Positions 39,601-49,220 of a stretch of DNA of 64,000 bases are shown in pieces. Source of the stretch: Limnohabitans sp. 2KL-51. GTDB lineage: Bacteria > Pseudomonadota > Gammaproteobacteria > Burkholderiales > Burkholderiaceae_C. The notes under the pieces are model-generated. The model made no database searches. It saw only the letters and a program-made list of their open reading frames with translations, and had not been told where the DNA came from. A program made the translations under genes and the position numbers. Numbering within the stretch: the first letter of the stretch is position 1; each line of letters opens with the position of its first letter. The stretch lies in contig NZ_NESJ01000013.1 of assembly GCF_003063645.1 (NCBI RefSeq), positions 95,289 to 159,288 on the forward strand, written 5' to 3'.

Positions 39601-40193
39601 CCGATGACACCTTGGCACTGACCGTGGCACGCAGCCTGCACAAGCTGATGAGCTACAAGGACGAGTACGAGGTGGCCCGGCTGTTCAGCGATACGGCGTT
39701 TCAAGCCCAACTGGATGCCCAGTTTGAAGGCGACTACCAGCTGGACTTCCACATGTCGCCGCCTGCGCTGTTCAAAGCAGCGCCCGGTCAAACGCCGCGC
39801 AAAGTCAAGCTGAGCGGCCGCTGGATGCGCCCTGCGCTGCAACTGCTGGCCAAGGGCAAGGCCCTGCGCGGCACGGCCCTCGACCTGTTTGGTCGCAGTG
39901 CCGAACGGCGCATGGAGCGCGACTTGATCGAACAGTACGAAAGCCGCGTGCGCGAGCTGTTGGTGAACCTGCTGCCCACGCTGGAGGTCGCACAACGGCC
40001 AGCGCTGCTCGACCTGCTGGCCTTGCCGCTGTCGATGCGCGGTTTTGGCCATGTGAAGCTGCGCAACGTGCAGGCCGCGCAGCAGCGCGAAGCCTGGCTG
40101 CTGCACCGCTTGCTGCCCACTCAATACGCCCGCCCCGAAGACAAGCGCTCAACCGGTCACTGGCGCGGCATCGCGGTGGTCAAGGCGTCGTGA
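36606..40193 (+). CDS. Indolepyruvate ferredoxin oxidoreductase family protein (fused alpha-beta, 1195 aa)
   Basis: FISGYRGSPLGMVDQ; CAGCPHNTSTKVPEGS; IHEGVCEGCGDCGVQSNC; ITGVGGTGVVTVG. Confidence 0.95.
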   Translation: MPPTSQTTKPTPALRDYQLQDNIWATHGVVFLSGTQALVRLMWMQRQLDERQQWNTRGFISGYRGSPLGMVDQVIWKQGEKFKNAGIEFVPAINEELGATQVLGTQRVESDPERTVDGVFGLWYGKGPGVDRAGDALKHGNAYGSSPHGGVLVVAGDDHGCVSSSMPHQSDQVFQSWHMPVVSPADVSELVSFGLYGFALSRYSGAWVGMTALSEVVESSATVDLDGIHAQTDTWKTPQEVKNLTEHQPPPDGLHYRWPDLPSLRIESRLQDKLAAVAAFAQVNSIDRTVIDSPQAQIGIVTAGKAHHDLMEVFRRLGLSAAALANAGVRVLKLGLTFPVDAPRLQGFAQGLRELLVIEEKAPIVEQQLRDLFYNAPVRPTIVGKRNTQGQALLSAMGELRPSRLIVQVAQWLQQHTGEALNIPHLKVHDFVPAEMLSNASDAVKRLPYFCAGCPHNTSTKVPEGSTARAGIGCHFMANWMERDTAGLIQMGGEGVDWVSHSRFTRTPHVFQNLGDGTYYHSGYLAIRQAVAAKARITYKILFNDAVAMTGGQPVDGVISVDAIARQVESEGVLALAIVSDDIAKFNAIKNRFPAIATFHPREELDTVQRRLREVTGVSVLIYEQTCAAEKRRRRKKGEMVEPARSLMIHEGVCEGCGDCGVQSNCVAVLPQETTWGRKRKIDQTQCNKDYSCANGFCPSFVSVTGGQLLRKRGATPQARAQLMAQAARLPDTHPRSKDSPWDLLITGVGGTGVVTVGAVIAMAAHLEGQQASVLDFMGFAQKGGSVLSFVRIAPTQQLLNQVRIDTQQADAVLACDAVVAASPEALQTIRHGRTRVLVNVHKTPVADAVRDPDAQLQTDLLVEKMRFSAGDAQVETFDAQALAEQVLGDTLASNILALGYAWQRGLVPVGLAALEQAIRLNNVAVESNLLAFTVGRLVAGQPDALNVLAALDAAPSQFAPFIAQAAEQLATYQNAAWAQRFVRLMNEVQSAAQAAAWPDDTLALTVARSLHKLMSYKDEYEVARLFSDTAFQAQLDAQFEGDYQLDFHMSPPALFKAAPGQTPRKVKLSGRWMRPALQLLAKGKALRGTALDLFGRSAERRMERDLIEQYESRVRELLVNLLPTLEVAQRPALLDLLALPLSMRGFGHVKLRNVQAAQQREAWLLHRLLPTQYARPEDKRSTGHWRGIAVVKAS

Positions 40194-40289
40194 CACGGCT
40201 CACCTGCAAACCACGTCACGCAGCCTGGTCAACGTCTTGGTACCGGACCAGTTACCGGGTATGACAGCAGGCTTCATGATGGACTGGTC

Positions 40290-41510
40290 TCAGACTGATG
40301 CCGCCACGCTCTGAGCGGCCAGAAAAGCCACCGCCGCCGCGACACCATCGGTGCCAAAAGGAATCTTTTGCACCGTCATGGCCGCTTCAATGCCGGCCAA
40401 CGCCCCCAAGATCATGGGCTCGTTCATGTCGCCCAAGTGGCCAATGCGAAATACCCGCCCAGCCAGTGGCCCCAAGCCTCCGGCCATGGCCACCTGAAAG
40501 CGCTCGCGCGCCACCGTGCGCAAAGCCTCGGGGTCGATGCCCGGGGCCACCTCGATGGCGGTGACCGAGGCCGAACGCGTCTCGGGCTGACGGGCATGAA
40601 AGCGCATGGCCCCCGGCAACGCCCAGCGCTCGACCGCCGCGTGCACCGCACCGGCCAGGCGCTGGTGCCGTGCCCACACATTGGGCAAACCTTCCTCTTC
40701 GAGCAAGGCGATGGCCATCTCCAGCCCAGCGATGTGGGCCAGCGGCGGCGTGCCACAAAACTTGGCCGACTGGTTGTCGCTGTCGCGGCGTTGCCAGTCC
40801 CAGTAAAAACGCGGCTCGGCATGGCGGGCTGACCATTCCATGGCTTTGGCGTTCACGGCCACAAAGCCCAAACCGGGCGGCATCATCAGACCTTTTTGCG
40901 AGCTGCCCAAGGCAACGTCCACGCCCAACGCGTCCATGTCAAACGGGCTGGCGGCCAGCGAGGCCACCACGTCCACCACATACAGCGCCGGGTGCGACGC
41001 CGCATCGATGGCGCGGCGCACCGCCTCCAGGTCGCTGGTCACGCCGCTGGCCGTGTCGGTGTGCACCACCAGCACGGCGCTGATGCGGTGGCTTGTGTCT
41101 TCGCGTAGGGCTTGCTCGATCGCAGCCACATCAAAGGGGTGGCCCTCTTGGTAGGGTGTGCGCTGCAAAGCGATGCCCAGCCCCTCGATCTGGATCGCCC
41201 ATTGGTCCGAAAAATGGCCCGAACCGGCCAGCAGCAAGGTGTGCTGCGGCGACGCCAGGTTGGCCGCTGCCGACTCCCACATGCCGTGGCCGTTGCTGGC
41301 AAACAGGAACACCTCAGAGCGCGGGCTGTGCAAGAGCCTCTTCATGCCGCTTTCACATGCCGCAATCATGGCCGCCACCCGGGGGTCGGACAAATCGGTC
41401 ATGGGCCGCTGCATGGCGTGCATGACCTCGTCGGGCACATGGGTCGGACCCGGCGAATGTACAAACCGGATGCCGGGGATTCGGGGAGTGGACGGTGAAA
41501 AACGGTTCAT
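40290..41510 (-). CDS. Class V aminotransferase (serine/alanine-glyoxylate type)
   Basis: VHSPGPTHVPDEVMHAMQRPMTDLSDPR; SSQKGLMMPPGLGFVAVN; AGGLGPLAGRVFRIGHLGDMNEPMILGAL. Confidence 0.9.
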   Translation of the reverse strand: MNRFSPSTPRIPGIRFVHSPGPTHVPDEVMHAMQRPMTDLSDPRVAAMIAACESGMKRLLHSPRSEVFLFASNGHGMWESAAANLASPQHTLLLAGSGHFSDQWAIQIEGLGIALQRTPYQEGHPFDVAAIEQALREDTSHRISAVLVVHTDTASGVTSDLEAVRRAIDAASHPALYVVDVVASLAASPFDMDALGVDVALGSSQKGLMMPPGLGFVAVNAKAMEWSARHAEPRFYWDWQRRDSDNQSAKFCGTPPLAHIAGLEMAIALLEEEGLPNVWARHQRLAGAVHAAVERWALPGAMRFHARQPETRSASVTAIEVAPGIDPEALRTVARERFQVAMAGGLGPLAGRVFRIGHLGDMNEPMILGALAGIEAAMTVQKIPFGTDGVAAAVAFLAAQSVAASV

Positions 41511-41641
41511 GCCATGCCTGCGGGTCGGTGAAACAAGATTTCAGTTTAAAGCGACGCGTGGCGCACCGCTGTGTCCTGCGCGATAGCACCAGACTTTAGA
41601 CAAAACAGGCGCTTGCCAGCGCCAGTGCCCGCAACGGCATT

Positions 41642-42880
41642 TCAAGCAAACCGCGCCGGTCGATAGGGTGCCGGGTCCAGCAAGGTGTTTTCAGCACTGA
41701 CCATCTCGGCCAGCAGCCGCCCGGCGACTGGCCCCAGCGTGAAGCCCTGGTGCGCGTGGCCAAAGTTGAACCACAGGCCCCGGTGGCGCGGCGCGGGCCC
41801 CATCACGGGCAGCATGTCGGCGGTGCAGGGGCGTGCGCCCAGCCAGGGCGGCTCGGGCAAAGGCTTGCCCAAATCCACCAACTCGCGCGCCAGCGCTTCG
41901 GCCTTGGCCAGTTGCACCGGGGTGGGCGGGGCATCGATGGGCGCAAATTCAGCACCCGTGGTCAAGCGCAGGCCGCGCTGCATGGGGGCCAGCACATAGC
42001 CGCGTTCGACATCGAGCACCGGCTGCCGCAATGGGGCGGGCGAGGTGTAGTGCTGGTGGTAACCACGCTTGATGAACAGCGGAAAGCGGTAACCCAGTGT
42101 GCGGATCAGGCCGTCGGCCCAAGGTCCCAGCGCCAGCACCGCCTGCTGGGCCGCCACACGGCCCTCGGTGGTCTGCACCGACCAGCCCGCGCCTTGCGGC
42201 TGCAAGCTGGCGGCATCGCCCGTCAACAAGCGTCCGCCACGGGCCACAAACAGCTCTGCATAACGCTGCACCAAAGCGCCGGGATCGTTCACCGCCCAGG
42301 AATCCAGCCAATGCAAGGCCCCCGCCAATGGCACGCGCAAGGCGGGCTCGGCCTGCGCCAGCCGGGCCGTGTTTTCGGCCTGCGAGCGCACGCCCAAACG
42401 GGTGCGCAAACGGTCAGCCCGCTGCGCCGCCTTGTCAAAGGCCTCGGCCGTGCGGTACACAAAACGGAAACCTTCACGCGCCACCAGATCCTGCGCACCC
42501 GCAGCGGCGATCAACAGGTCGTGCTCATCGGTGGCGTGGGCGATCAGGCGGCTGTAACCCTCGGCGGCGCGGGCATGGGGCTGGTGGTGCGAGTTTTTGT
42601 AATACGCCCACAGCGATCCGGCCATCTGCCACAGGCCCCGCGCATGCCAGTGCACCTCGGCCCCGCGCCCTAAGGCAGCATTGAGCAAAAAGCCAGCCTC
42701 ACGCGGAAAAGCATAGGGCTCGACCGCCTCGCGCTGGATCAGGCCGGCGTTGCCCAACGAGGTCTCTTGGCCTGGTACGCGCCGGTCTACCAGCACCACA
42801 TCGAAGCCCCGCTGTTGCAAATGCAGGGCGGTACAGGTGCCGACCATGCCAGCGCCGAGAACAAGGATGGAAGAAGCCAT
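41642..42880 (-). CDS. FAD-dependent amino acid oxidoreductase (DadA-like)
   Basis: SILVLGAGMVGTCTALHLQQRGFDVVLVDRR; SLGNAGLIQREAVEPYAFPR; ARPCTADMLPVMGPAP..FNFGHAHQGFTLGP. Confidence 0.87.
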   Translation of the reverse strand: MASSILVLGAGMVGTCTALHLQQRGFDVVLVDRRVPGQETSLGNAGLIQREAVEPYAFPREAGFLLNAALGRGAEVHWHARGLWQMAGSLWAYYKNSHHQPHARAAEGYSRLIAHATDEHDLLIAAAGAQDLVAREGFRFVYRTAEAFDKAAQRADRLRTRLGVRSQAENTARLAQAEPALRVPLAGALHWLDSWAVNDPGALVQRYAELFVARGGRLLTGDAASLQPQGAGWSVQTTEGRVAAQQAVLALGPWADGLIRTLGYRFPLFIKRGYHQHYTSPAPLRQPVLDVERGYVLAPMQRGLRLTTGAEFAPIDAPPTPVQLAKAEALARELVDLGKPLPEPPWLGARPCTADMLPVMGPAPRHRGLWFNFGHAHQGFTLGPVAGRLLAEMVSAENTLLDPAPYRPARFA

Positions 42881-42949
42881 GGTGTTGAGAAAGTGTTCAA
42901 TTGCCCATGAGGCGCTGATGCGCTTGGTGAAGGTCAAATTCAGAATGCT

Positions 42950-43405
42950 CAGTATAGGGGTCAGACCCTTTGAAGTTTGAAGCTAAAGACCTGCAGCACC
43001 GTGCAGCTGTCGAGCTGCTTCATGAAGCCTCTTTCAGGACAAGACGCCCTGGTCACCGCCCGGGTGCTGCGGGCGGGCAAAGCCATGGCCTTTGGCGAAA
43101 TCGACCCGGCCGAGTTGCTCTAGAGGGCGCGGCACTACTCGGAACAGATGGACCACGCCACATGGTGTGTCACGGATGGTGCAGCCGTGGCCACCACATC
43201 TGGAGGGACCGTCGTGCGCATCGACTCCGTTTCTTGCTTGCGGGGCGGAGACTTCAGTTGAAACCTGCGCTCTGACGATGTTCAGACGGAACGCCTGCTG
43301 CGTCATCGCCCAGTACCGTTTTTTTTCCAGGACATGGTTTGGCTGCGGCCATCTGACCTTGCTGCCTTGCTTCCGCCTGGCATCGACCGAACCATGCTGC
43401 GCCAG
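42950..43405. other. Degenerate intergenic stretch with fragments of apparent coding sequence
   Basis: Short readings MKPLSGQDALVTARVLRAGKAMAFGEIDPAELL* and RHRPVPFFFQDMVWLRPSDLAALLPPGIDRTMLRQTF with stops; no complete recognisable gene. Confidence 0.4.
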
Positions 43406-43409
43406 ACGT

Positions 43410-44780
43410 TCAGGACGCCTCGACAGCGCGCGCGGCGCGTGTGGTCTGCACATAGCCACGGCCGCAGAGCAGCATCAATCCAGCGGCCAACAAAAGGGCG
43501 GTGGTGGATGTGGCCGTCATCGCCAACATCAGGCCGTCAGGACGCGGCTTCAGGGCGTCGGAGATGGCACCCACGACGGCCGGGCTGAGCGAACCCAGGA
43601 CCATGTTGAACATGATGATCAGCGAGATAAGGCGCGCACGCAGCGGCGCCGGGGTCATCTCTTGCAGGGCCGTCGGAAACACCATCGTGCCGGCCATCAG
43701 GAAGGTGTGATGCAGGGCCATCAGTGTGAACAGCTCCACCGGCGTTCTCGCCAAGTAAAGCGTTGCGGCAAAAACGCCGCTGGCTGCTGCAGCGAAGGCC
43801 AGAACCCGTACGGGCAACATCGGGCCCAATCGCGGGGCCAGCCACTTCATGCCCACATTGGCAATCAACAGCCCGAGTCCCGCTGACACGAACGTGGCGA
43901 TGCCCATTGCATTGCCCAGTTCCAGCGACGACACGCCCATCTGGCGCATGGCCACCACGGGGATGAAAGCGCCGGTGGCGCCAAAGCCGAACACCAGCAA
44001 ACCCACCGACAACATGAAGGTGGCAAACGAGAAGCGCTGGCTGCGCAAAAACGGCCAGACAGACGGCTGTTTGGCTTGCACAGCTGTCGGGGCGCCCGGC
44101 TGCGGTAGAGCCAGCGCTCGCTTGTTGATGGGCAGCAACAGGATCATCGGCACGAACAGGATGCCCGGAAGCGCCGTGGCAAAGAAGGCCAGCCGCCAGG
44201 TCGGCAAGGCTTGTAGAACGTCGGGCAGCAACGGCCGCCAGAGGTCAATCGCGTGGATCATCCACCCGCACATCGCGATGACGAGGCCAACCACCAAGCG
44301 TCCGGTGACGATGAACAAGGAGTTGGCCAGCTGCCGCTGGCCGCCGCGAAATAGCTCGGGAATCAAGGCATAGGCAATAGGCAGCAAGCCGGCCTCGGCG
44401 GCACCCACTAAGGCGCTGGTGAAAAACAGTTCGTTGAAGTCGCGCGCCAGGCCGCAGGCGCCAACGGCCAGACTCCAGGTGGCGATGCAGCCGGCCAACA
44501 CCGTGCGGCGGTCAAAGCGGTCGGACAACCACGCAATGGGGTAGCCGACCACGGCCGCGAACAAGGCCACGCTGACCCCTTGCAACAGGCCAAACTGCAG
44601 GTCTGTCAGCCCCAGTGCCTTGCGCAAGGGCTCGGCCTGCAATCCGAAGATCTGCCGGTCCATGTAGGTGTACAGACCCAGCGCGATCAGCACCAGCAAG
44701 CTGACCCACGCGCCCGTCGGTGCCCGTTCGGATGCCTTGCTTTCGGGCGGCGTCAAGGCGGCCTCAGTTTGAACGGCCAT
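43410..44780 (-). CDS. MFS transporter
   Basis: VLIALGLYTYMDRQIFGLQAEPLRKALGLTDLQFGLLQG; AWLSDRFDRRTVL. Confidence 0.88.
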   Translation of the reverse strand: MAVQTEAALTPPESKASERAPTGAWVSLLVLIALGLYTYMDRQIFGLQAEPLRKALGLTDLQFGLLQGVSVALFAAVVGYPIAWLSDRFDRRTVLAGCIATWSLAVGACGLARDFNELFFTSALVGAAEAGLLPIAYALIPELFRGGQRQLANSLFIVTGRLVVGLVIAMCGWMIHAIDLWRPLLPDVLQALPTWRLAFFATALPGILFVPMILLLPINKRALALPQPGAPTAVQAKQPSVWPFLRSQRFSFATFMLSVGLLVFGFGATGAFIPVVAMRQMGVSSLELGNAMGIATFVSAGLGLLIANVGMKWLAPRLGPMLPVRVLAFAAAASGVFAATLYLARTPVELFTLMALHHTFLMAGTMVFPTALQEMTPAPLRARLISLIIMFNMVLGSLSPAVVGAISDALKPRPDGLMLAMTATSTTALLLAAGLMLLCGRGYVQTTRAARAVEAS

Positions 44781-46245
44781 GGCGTTGCTCCAGTTGTGTA
44801 CGTAGTGCGTTGTCCGACAGGGGTTCACCGGTGGCGTGCTGCATCATGGCGTCCAGATCGTGGCGTGCACCTTGCTGCCAGATGCGCGGCGCCAGCCAGT
44901 TGCCGAGCGCCCCCTGGGCTTGCAGGTCGGGCACGTCACGGCGCAAGGCAGCGAAGCACTGCGCCGCCACCATGGCGCCCAGAAGATAGGCCGGGAAGTA
45001 GCCGAACATGCCTTGCACCCAGTGCGGGTCTTGCAAGGGGCCCTGGCTGAACGGCGCTGGTGGGTCCACGCCCAGCAGCCGCTGAAGATGCTCGTTCCAC
45101 CATGCAGGCACGTCGTCGACCTCGATTTGGCCTTCGACCAGCGCCTGCTCAATCTGCACACGCATGATGACATGCAGTGGGTAAGTCAACTCGTCGGCCG
45201 CTACGCGGATGGGGCCGGGCCGGATGCGTTTCAGCAGCCGCGCCAGGTTGTCAGGCTCGAACGCGGGTTGCGAACCGAAGGCCTGGCGCAGCAGTGGCGT
45301 CAGCAACTGGCAGAAGGCGGGCTCTGGTGCCAGTTGGCGCTCGAAGATCAAAGCCTGGCCTTCATGCAGTGCGGCCGAGTGGGGCCCTGCCAGCGGCTGG
45401 CCCAGCCAAGCCCGTGGCAGGTTCTGTTGGTAGCGCGAATGTCCCGTTTCGTGGATCGTGCCGATCAGGCCGGGCAGGAAATTGGTCTCGTCGAAACGCG
45501 TGGCCATGCGCACGTCTTCAGGCACGCCACCGGTGAAAGGGTGCTGCGTGGTGTCCAGGCGGCCGGCATCGAAGTCGAAGCCCAGCAAGGCCATCACCTG
45601 TTCGCACAGCCGTTTTTGCGCTGCAGCCGGAAAGGGGCCGACGGGCTCCAACGGCGGCGGCGAATTGGCTTGCGCAACCAAGGCATGTTCCACAAGCGGC
45701 GGCAGCCAGCCCTGAACTTGCCCAAATAAGGCGTTCACCCGGGCCATGCGCAGGCCCGGCTCCCAACGCTCCAGCAAGGCGTCCATGGGCTGCAGACCCA
45801 AGGCATCGCCCAGCCGCGCGGCCGATTCGCGCGTCACGGCCACCACCGGTGCCCAGGCGGCGGCAAAGTTGTCCCAGTTGTCGTCCTGCCGGGCGCGGCC
45901 CCAGGCCTGCATGGCCGCGCCGGTGACGAGTTCACGGCGCTCGGCCAGGGTCGCCGGAATCGCGGCTTCGATGCGGCGCGCCTGGCGCATGCGCGCGAAG
46001 TTCAACGCCGCATCGCCCAGCAAGGGCTCGTGAGCAGCGGCTTCGAACTGCTGGGCGAGGGTGGGATCGGCCTGCAACTGCTTGATCAACACGGTCAAAG
46101 CCGCCTGCGCGGCCGCGCGAGCTGGCCCGCCCGCGGGCGGCATGTGGGTCATGCGGTCCCAGGTGGCGATGGCCTGCAGATGCTCCAGGTCATGCACGCG
46201 TCGGTGGTGTGCCACCAGGGCGTCGTAGGCAGGCGACTTGCTCAT
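44764..46245 (-). CDS. Metallocarboxypeptidase, M32 (Taq) family
   Basis: HETGH (HEXXH) within GLIGTIHETGHSRYQQNLP, HEGQALIFE, DELTYPLHVIMRVQIEQALVEGQIEVDDVPAWWNEHLQRLLG. Confidence 0.88.
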   Translation of the reverse strand: MSKSPAYDALVAHHRRVHDLEHLQAIATWDRMTHMPPAGGPARAAAQAALTVLIKQLQADPTLAQQFEAAAHEPLLGDAALNFARMRQARRIEAAIPATLAERRELVTGAAMQAWGRARQDDNWDNFAAAWAPVVAVTRESAARLGDALGLQPMDALLERWEPGLRMARVNALFGQVQGWLPPLVEHALVAQANSPPPLEPVGPFPAAAQKRLCEQVMALLGFDFDAGRLDTTQHPFTGGVPEDVRMATRFDETNFLPGLIGTIHETGHSRYQQNLPRAWLGQPLAGPHSAALHEGQALIFERQLAPEPAFCQLLTPLLRQAFGSQPAFEPDNLARLLKRIRPGPIRVAADELTYPLHVIMRVQIEQALVEGQIEVDDVPAWWNEHLQRLLGVDPPAPFSQGPLQDPHWVQGMFGYFPAYLLGAMVAAQCFAALRRDVPDLQAQGALGNWLAPRIWQQGARHDLDAMMQHATGEPLSDNALRTQLEQRHGRSN

Positions 46246-46283
46246 TCAGACCTCTCGTCAGTCGGATTGCGGCAGCAGGTCGG

Positions 46284-47177
46284 CTATCGCCGAAAAGCGA
46301 AGCGCACCCCGCGCGCGATGCCTGCGGGCGGCACCATGTTGTGGTCGTCGCCCTCGTGGACCACGGTCTCCACATGCAAGCCGGGCGACGCGAGCGCTGC
46401 GAGCCTGGCCCCGAGTTCGACCGTGTTAGGCACCATGCGGCATTCTTCGTTCATGTCGCGAAAGTCTTGCTCGGTGGCGGGCAGGCCAGGGACAAAGCGA
46501 AACGTGGACTCCAGCGCGCCCACCGTGATCAGCGCACGCGCTTTGACTTGGCCCGACCGGACTCGGTCACTGAAGGCGGTCTCGTGTGCCAACACTGCAC
46601 GGTCGTTGTACCAAATGGATGGGCTGATGGCCACGAACTGCTGGAACATCGCGGTGTGCCGGAATAGCGCATGCAAGGTGGTGAGGCCGCCCAGCGAATG
46701 ACCCATCAGCACCTGGTCCTGCTGGTTGATGGCCACCATGGCCTCGACACGCGGCTTGACCTCTTCCTCGATCACGCGAAAGTAGTTGTCCATGCCGCCC
46801 CAACCTTCGGACGGCCGGGGCATCTTCGCAATGAAACCCTTCTGCAAACGCTCTTCGGAGATCGGCGTCGTCAGGTCGATCATGCGCAGTTCCAGCGCGG
46901 TGCTGACGCTGTCGGTGGGGTAGCCGATGCCAACCACGACAGGGTCGATCACGTCCGGCCAGCAGGCCTGGATACGGGCTGTGTCGACCGCGATGCCGAA
47001 GTGCAGGTTGCCGTCGATCAGGTAAACGACTGCATGGCCTTCCGGCGGCGTCGGCCGCCGCGTGGGGATGGAGACAAAAAGCCGGTAGGCACGGCCGTTG
47101 ACCTTGGATGTGAAGTCGATGACCCGGGCATTGAGGGCCATCTCGGCGCTGGGTGCGGATGTCGCGGTTGTTTCCAT
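46284..47177 (-). CDS. Alpha/beta hydrolase-fold esterase (esterase D/IroE/Fes-like)
   Basis: YRLFVSIPTRRPTPPEGHAVVYLIDGNLHFGIAVDTAR; LMGHSLGGLTTLHALFRHTAMFQQFVAISPSIWYNDR. Confidence 0.85.
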   Translation of the reverse strand: METTATSAPSAEMALNARVIDFTSKVNGRAYRLFVSIPTRRPTPPEGHAVVYLIDGNLHFGIAVDTARIQACWPDVIDPVVVGIGYPTDSVSTALELRMIDLTTPISEERLQKGFIAKMPRPSEGWGGMDNYFRVIEEEVKPRVEAMVAINQQDQVLMGHSLGGLTTLHALFRHTAMFQQFVAISPSIWYNDRAVLAHETAFSDRVRSGQVKARALITVGALESTFRFVPGLPATEQDFRDMNEECRMVPNTVELGARLAALASPGLHVETVVHEGDDHNMVPPAGIARGVRFAFRR

Positions 47178-47229
47178 GATGAGCGTCCAGTTGAGGGTAT
47201 ATATCGAGGAGCGAGCTGGCTCGACCAGG

Positions 47230-48216
47230 TCAGCCCCAAAGGGCCGGCTGAGGTGGCTGCACAACACCTTGGCCGAAGGTCATGGCGTGGGTGCGGTCGC
47301 CCACCTGAAGCAAGGGCCCATCGAGGTCCGCCCAGCGGGCCAGCTGAGCCACCAGGAAGGCCGGCGCCATGCCCAGTGAGGTGCCACACATGTTGCCCAC
47401 CATCAGGTCGAATCCATGCGCACGCGCCTCATTCGCCAAGGCCAGTGCCTCGGTGAAGCCGCCGCACTTGTCGAGCTTGATGTTGATGGCCTGGTAGCGG
47501 TCATGCAGGGCCGGCAGCGAGGAGCGGTCGGTGCAGGACTCATCGGCGCAGATCGGGATCGGTGAGTGCAGGCCAGCCAGCGCATCGTCCGCACCCCGCG
47601 GCAGTGGCTGCTCAATCAGCTCGACACCGGCTGCGATCAAATCGGTCATCAGATCGGCCAGCAAGCCGGCCGTCCAGGCTTGATTGGCATCGATCACGAT
47701 GCGGGCTTCGGGCAGCTCGTCGCGCACGATGTGCAGGAGGTCCAGATGGCGCTGCGCGTCAACCTTCAGCTTGATCAGCGGCAGGCCGCGGGCCGCGCGC
47801 GCCCGGCGCCGCACCTCTTCGTGGCTTCCCAGGCCGAGGGTGAACGCCGTGACCACGGGCCTGGGCTGCGGCAGGCCGGCCAAGGCCCACACGGGCAGAC
47901 CGCGCTGCTTGGCGCGCAGATCCCACAGCGCGCAGTCGACCGCGTTGCGGGCGCCGCCGGCAGGCAACAGGTTCAGCAGGTCTTTGCCGCTCAGGTCGTC
48001 ACGCAAGAGCGTCGCGACCGCATCGATCTGGGCCGCCATCGATGCCGGCGTCTCGCCGTCGTAATCGACACCAGCAGCTTCGGCCCGACCCGTGTGGCCG
48101 CTACCGTCGGTCAGGCTGACCGAGATCAGGGGCAGCTCATGCATCACCTCGCGCGAGATCTCAAAAGGCTCGCGCAGCTGCCAGCGCTCCAGCAGGACCT
48201 CTACGCGCAAAGTCAT
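47230..48216 (-). CDS. Dipeptide epimerase (L-Ala-D/L-Glu epimerase-like, enolase superfamily)
   Basis: LIKLKVD, ARIVIDANQAWT, PICADESC, INIKLDKCGGFTEAL, CGTSLGMAPA. Confidence 0.9.
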   Translation of the reverse strand: MTLRVEVLLERWQLREPFEISREVMHELPLISVSLTDGSGHTGRAEAAGVDYDGETPASMAAQIDAVATLLRDDLSGKDLLNLLPAGGARNAVDCALWDLRAKQRGLPVWALAGLPQPRPVVTAFTLGLGSHEEVRRRARAARGLPLIKLKVDAQRHLDLLHIVRDELPEARIVIDANQAWTAGLLADLMTDLIAAGVELIEQPLPRGADDALAGLHSPIPICADESCTDRSSLPALHDRYQAINIKLDKCGGFTEALALANEARAHGFDLMVGNMCGTSLGMAPAFLVAQLARWADLDGPLLQVGDRTHAMTFGQGVVQPPQPALWG

Positions 48217-49217
48217 GCCAGCAGGGCCCTGGCAATCGCGTCCACACCGCCGCGCATCGGGTCACACACCGGCAGGCCCAGTTCGTCTGCAACCGCATGG
48301 CGATATCGGGCCCAAGCCGTGTCGTCGAGCGAGGAGGAGTTGATGGCAACGCCCACGCAACGTACCGATGGATTCGTCAGCTGCGCGGCCTCGACGTAGC
48401 GGCGGATCGCCTCCTGCAGGCTCGGCAGCGGGATGTGAGGATAGTCCTCGATGGTGGTGCGCGAAGGATCGTGACACAGCACGATCGCGTCGGGCTGCGA
48501 GCCGTGCAACAGGCCCAAGGTCACGCCAGCATAGGCAGGATGGAACAGCGCTCCCTGGCCCTCGATCACGTCCCAATGGTCAGTTGTGTTATCAGGCGAC
48601 AGCAACTCGGCCGCGCCTGAAATGAAGTCGGCCACGACGGCGTCGATGGCAATGCCTTCGCCGGCAATCATGATGCCGGTCTGGCCGCTGGCCCGGAAGC
48701 TGGCCTTAGCACCAAGTGCCTGGAGTGCCCGTGCCAGGGCCAGTGCGGTGTACTTCTTGCCCAGCGCGCAATCGGTGCCTACGGTCAGCACACGCCAGCC
48801 GCTGCGCTTGCGGCCCGTGCCGGTAGGCAAGGGCAGGTCGGAGTGGCGCACATTCACCAACCGCGCACCGCTGCGTGCCGCTGCTGCGGCCAGGGCCGGG
48901 CAACTTTCCAGGCGCGTGTGCATGCCACTGACGATGTCCAGACCCGCGTCCAAGGCCTGCACCAAGGCAGGCACCCAGGCCGGCGGGAGTTGCCCGCCGA
49001 CCGGTGCCACCCCAATCAACATGGAGCCGGCTCCCCGCTCCGCCCCTTCTTCAGGCGTGACCACGGGCAGACCCAGGCTCACAGTAGCTTGCGGCAAGGC
49101 CCACTCGCCGATCACGTCAGCCGGACACCAATCGCGTAATCCGAAGCCGGTCTTGGCGTCTGACTTTAGCGTGACGTCGCCAAGAAAGAGGAGATAAGGT
49201 TTCCGCAGGTTTTGCAT
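48213..49217 (-). CDS. DUF1611 domain-containing protein (P-loop family)
   Basis: RVLTVGTDCALGKKYTALALARALQ; GQTGIMIAGEGIAIDAVVADFISGAAELLSP; EGQGALFHPAYAGVTLGLLHGSQPDAIVLCHDPSR. Confidence 0.9.
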   Translation of the reverse strand: MQNLRKPYLLFLGDVTLKSDAKTGFGLRDWCPADVIGEWALPQATVSLGLPVVTPEEGAERGAGSMLIGVAPVGGQLPPAWVPALVQALDAGLDIVSGMHTRLESCPALAAAAARSGARLVNVRHSDLPLPTGTGRKRSGWRVLTVGTDCALGKKYTALALARALQALGAKASFRASGQTGIMIAGEGIAIDAVVADFISGAAELLSPDNTTDHWDVIEGQGALFHPAYAGVTLGLLHGSQPDAIVLCHDPSRTTIEDYPHIPLPSLQEAIRRYVEAAQLTNPSVRCVGVAINSSSLDDTAWARYRHAVADELGLPVCDPMRGGVDAIARALLA

Positions 49218-49220
49218 GCG

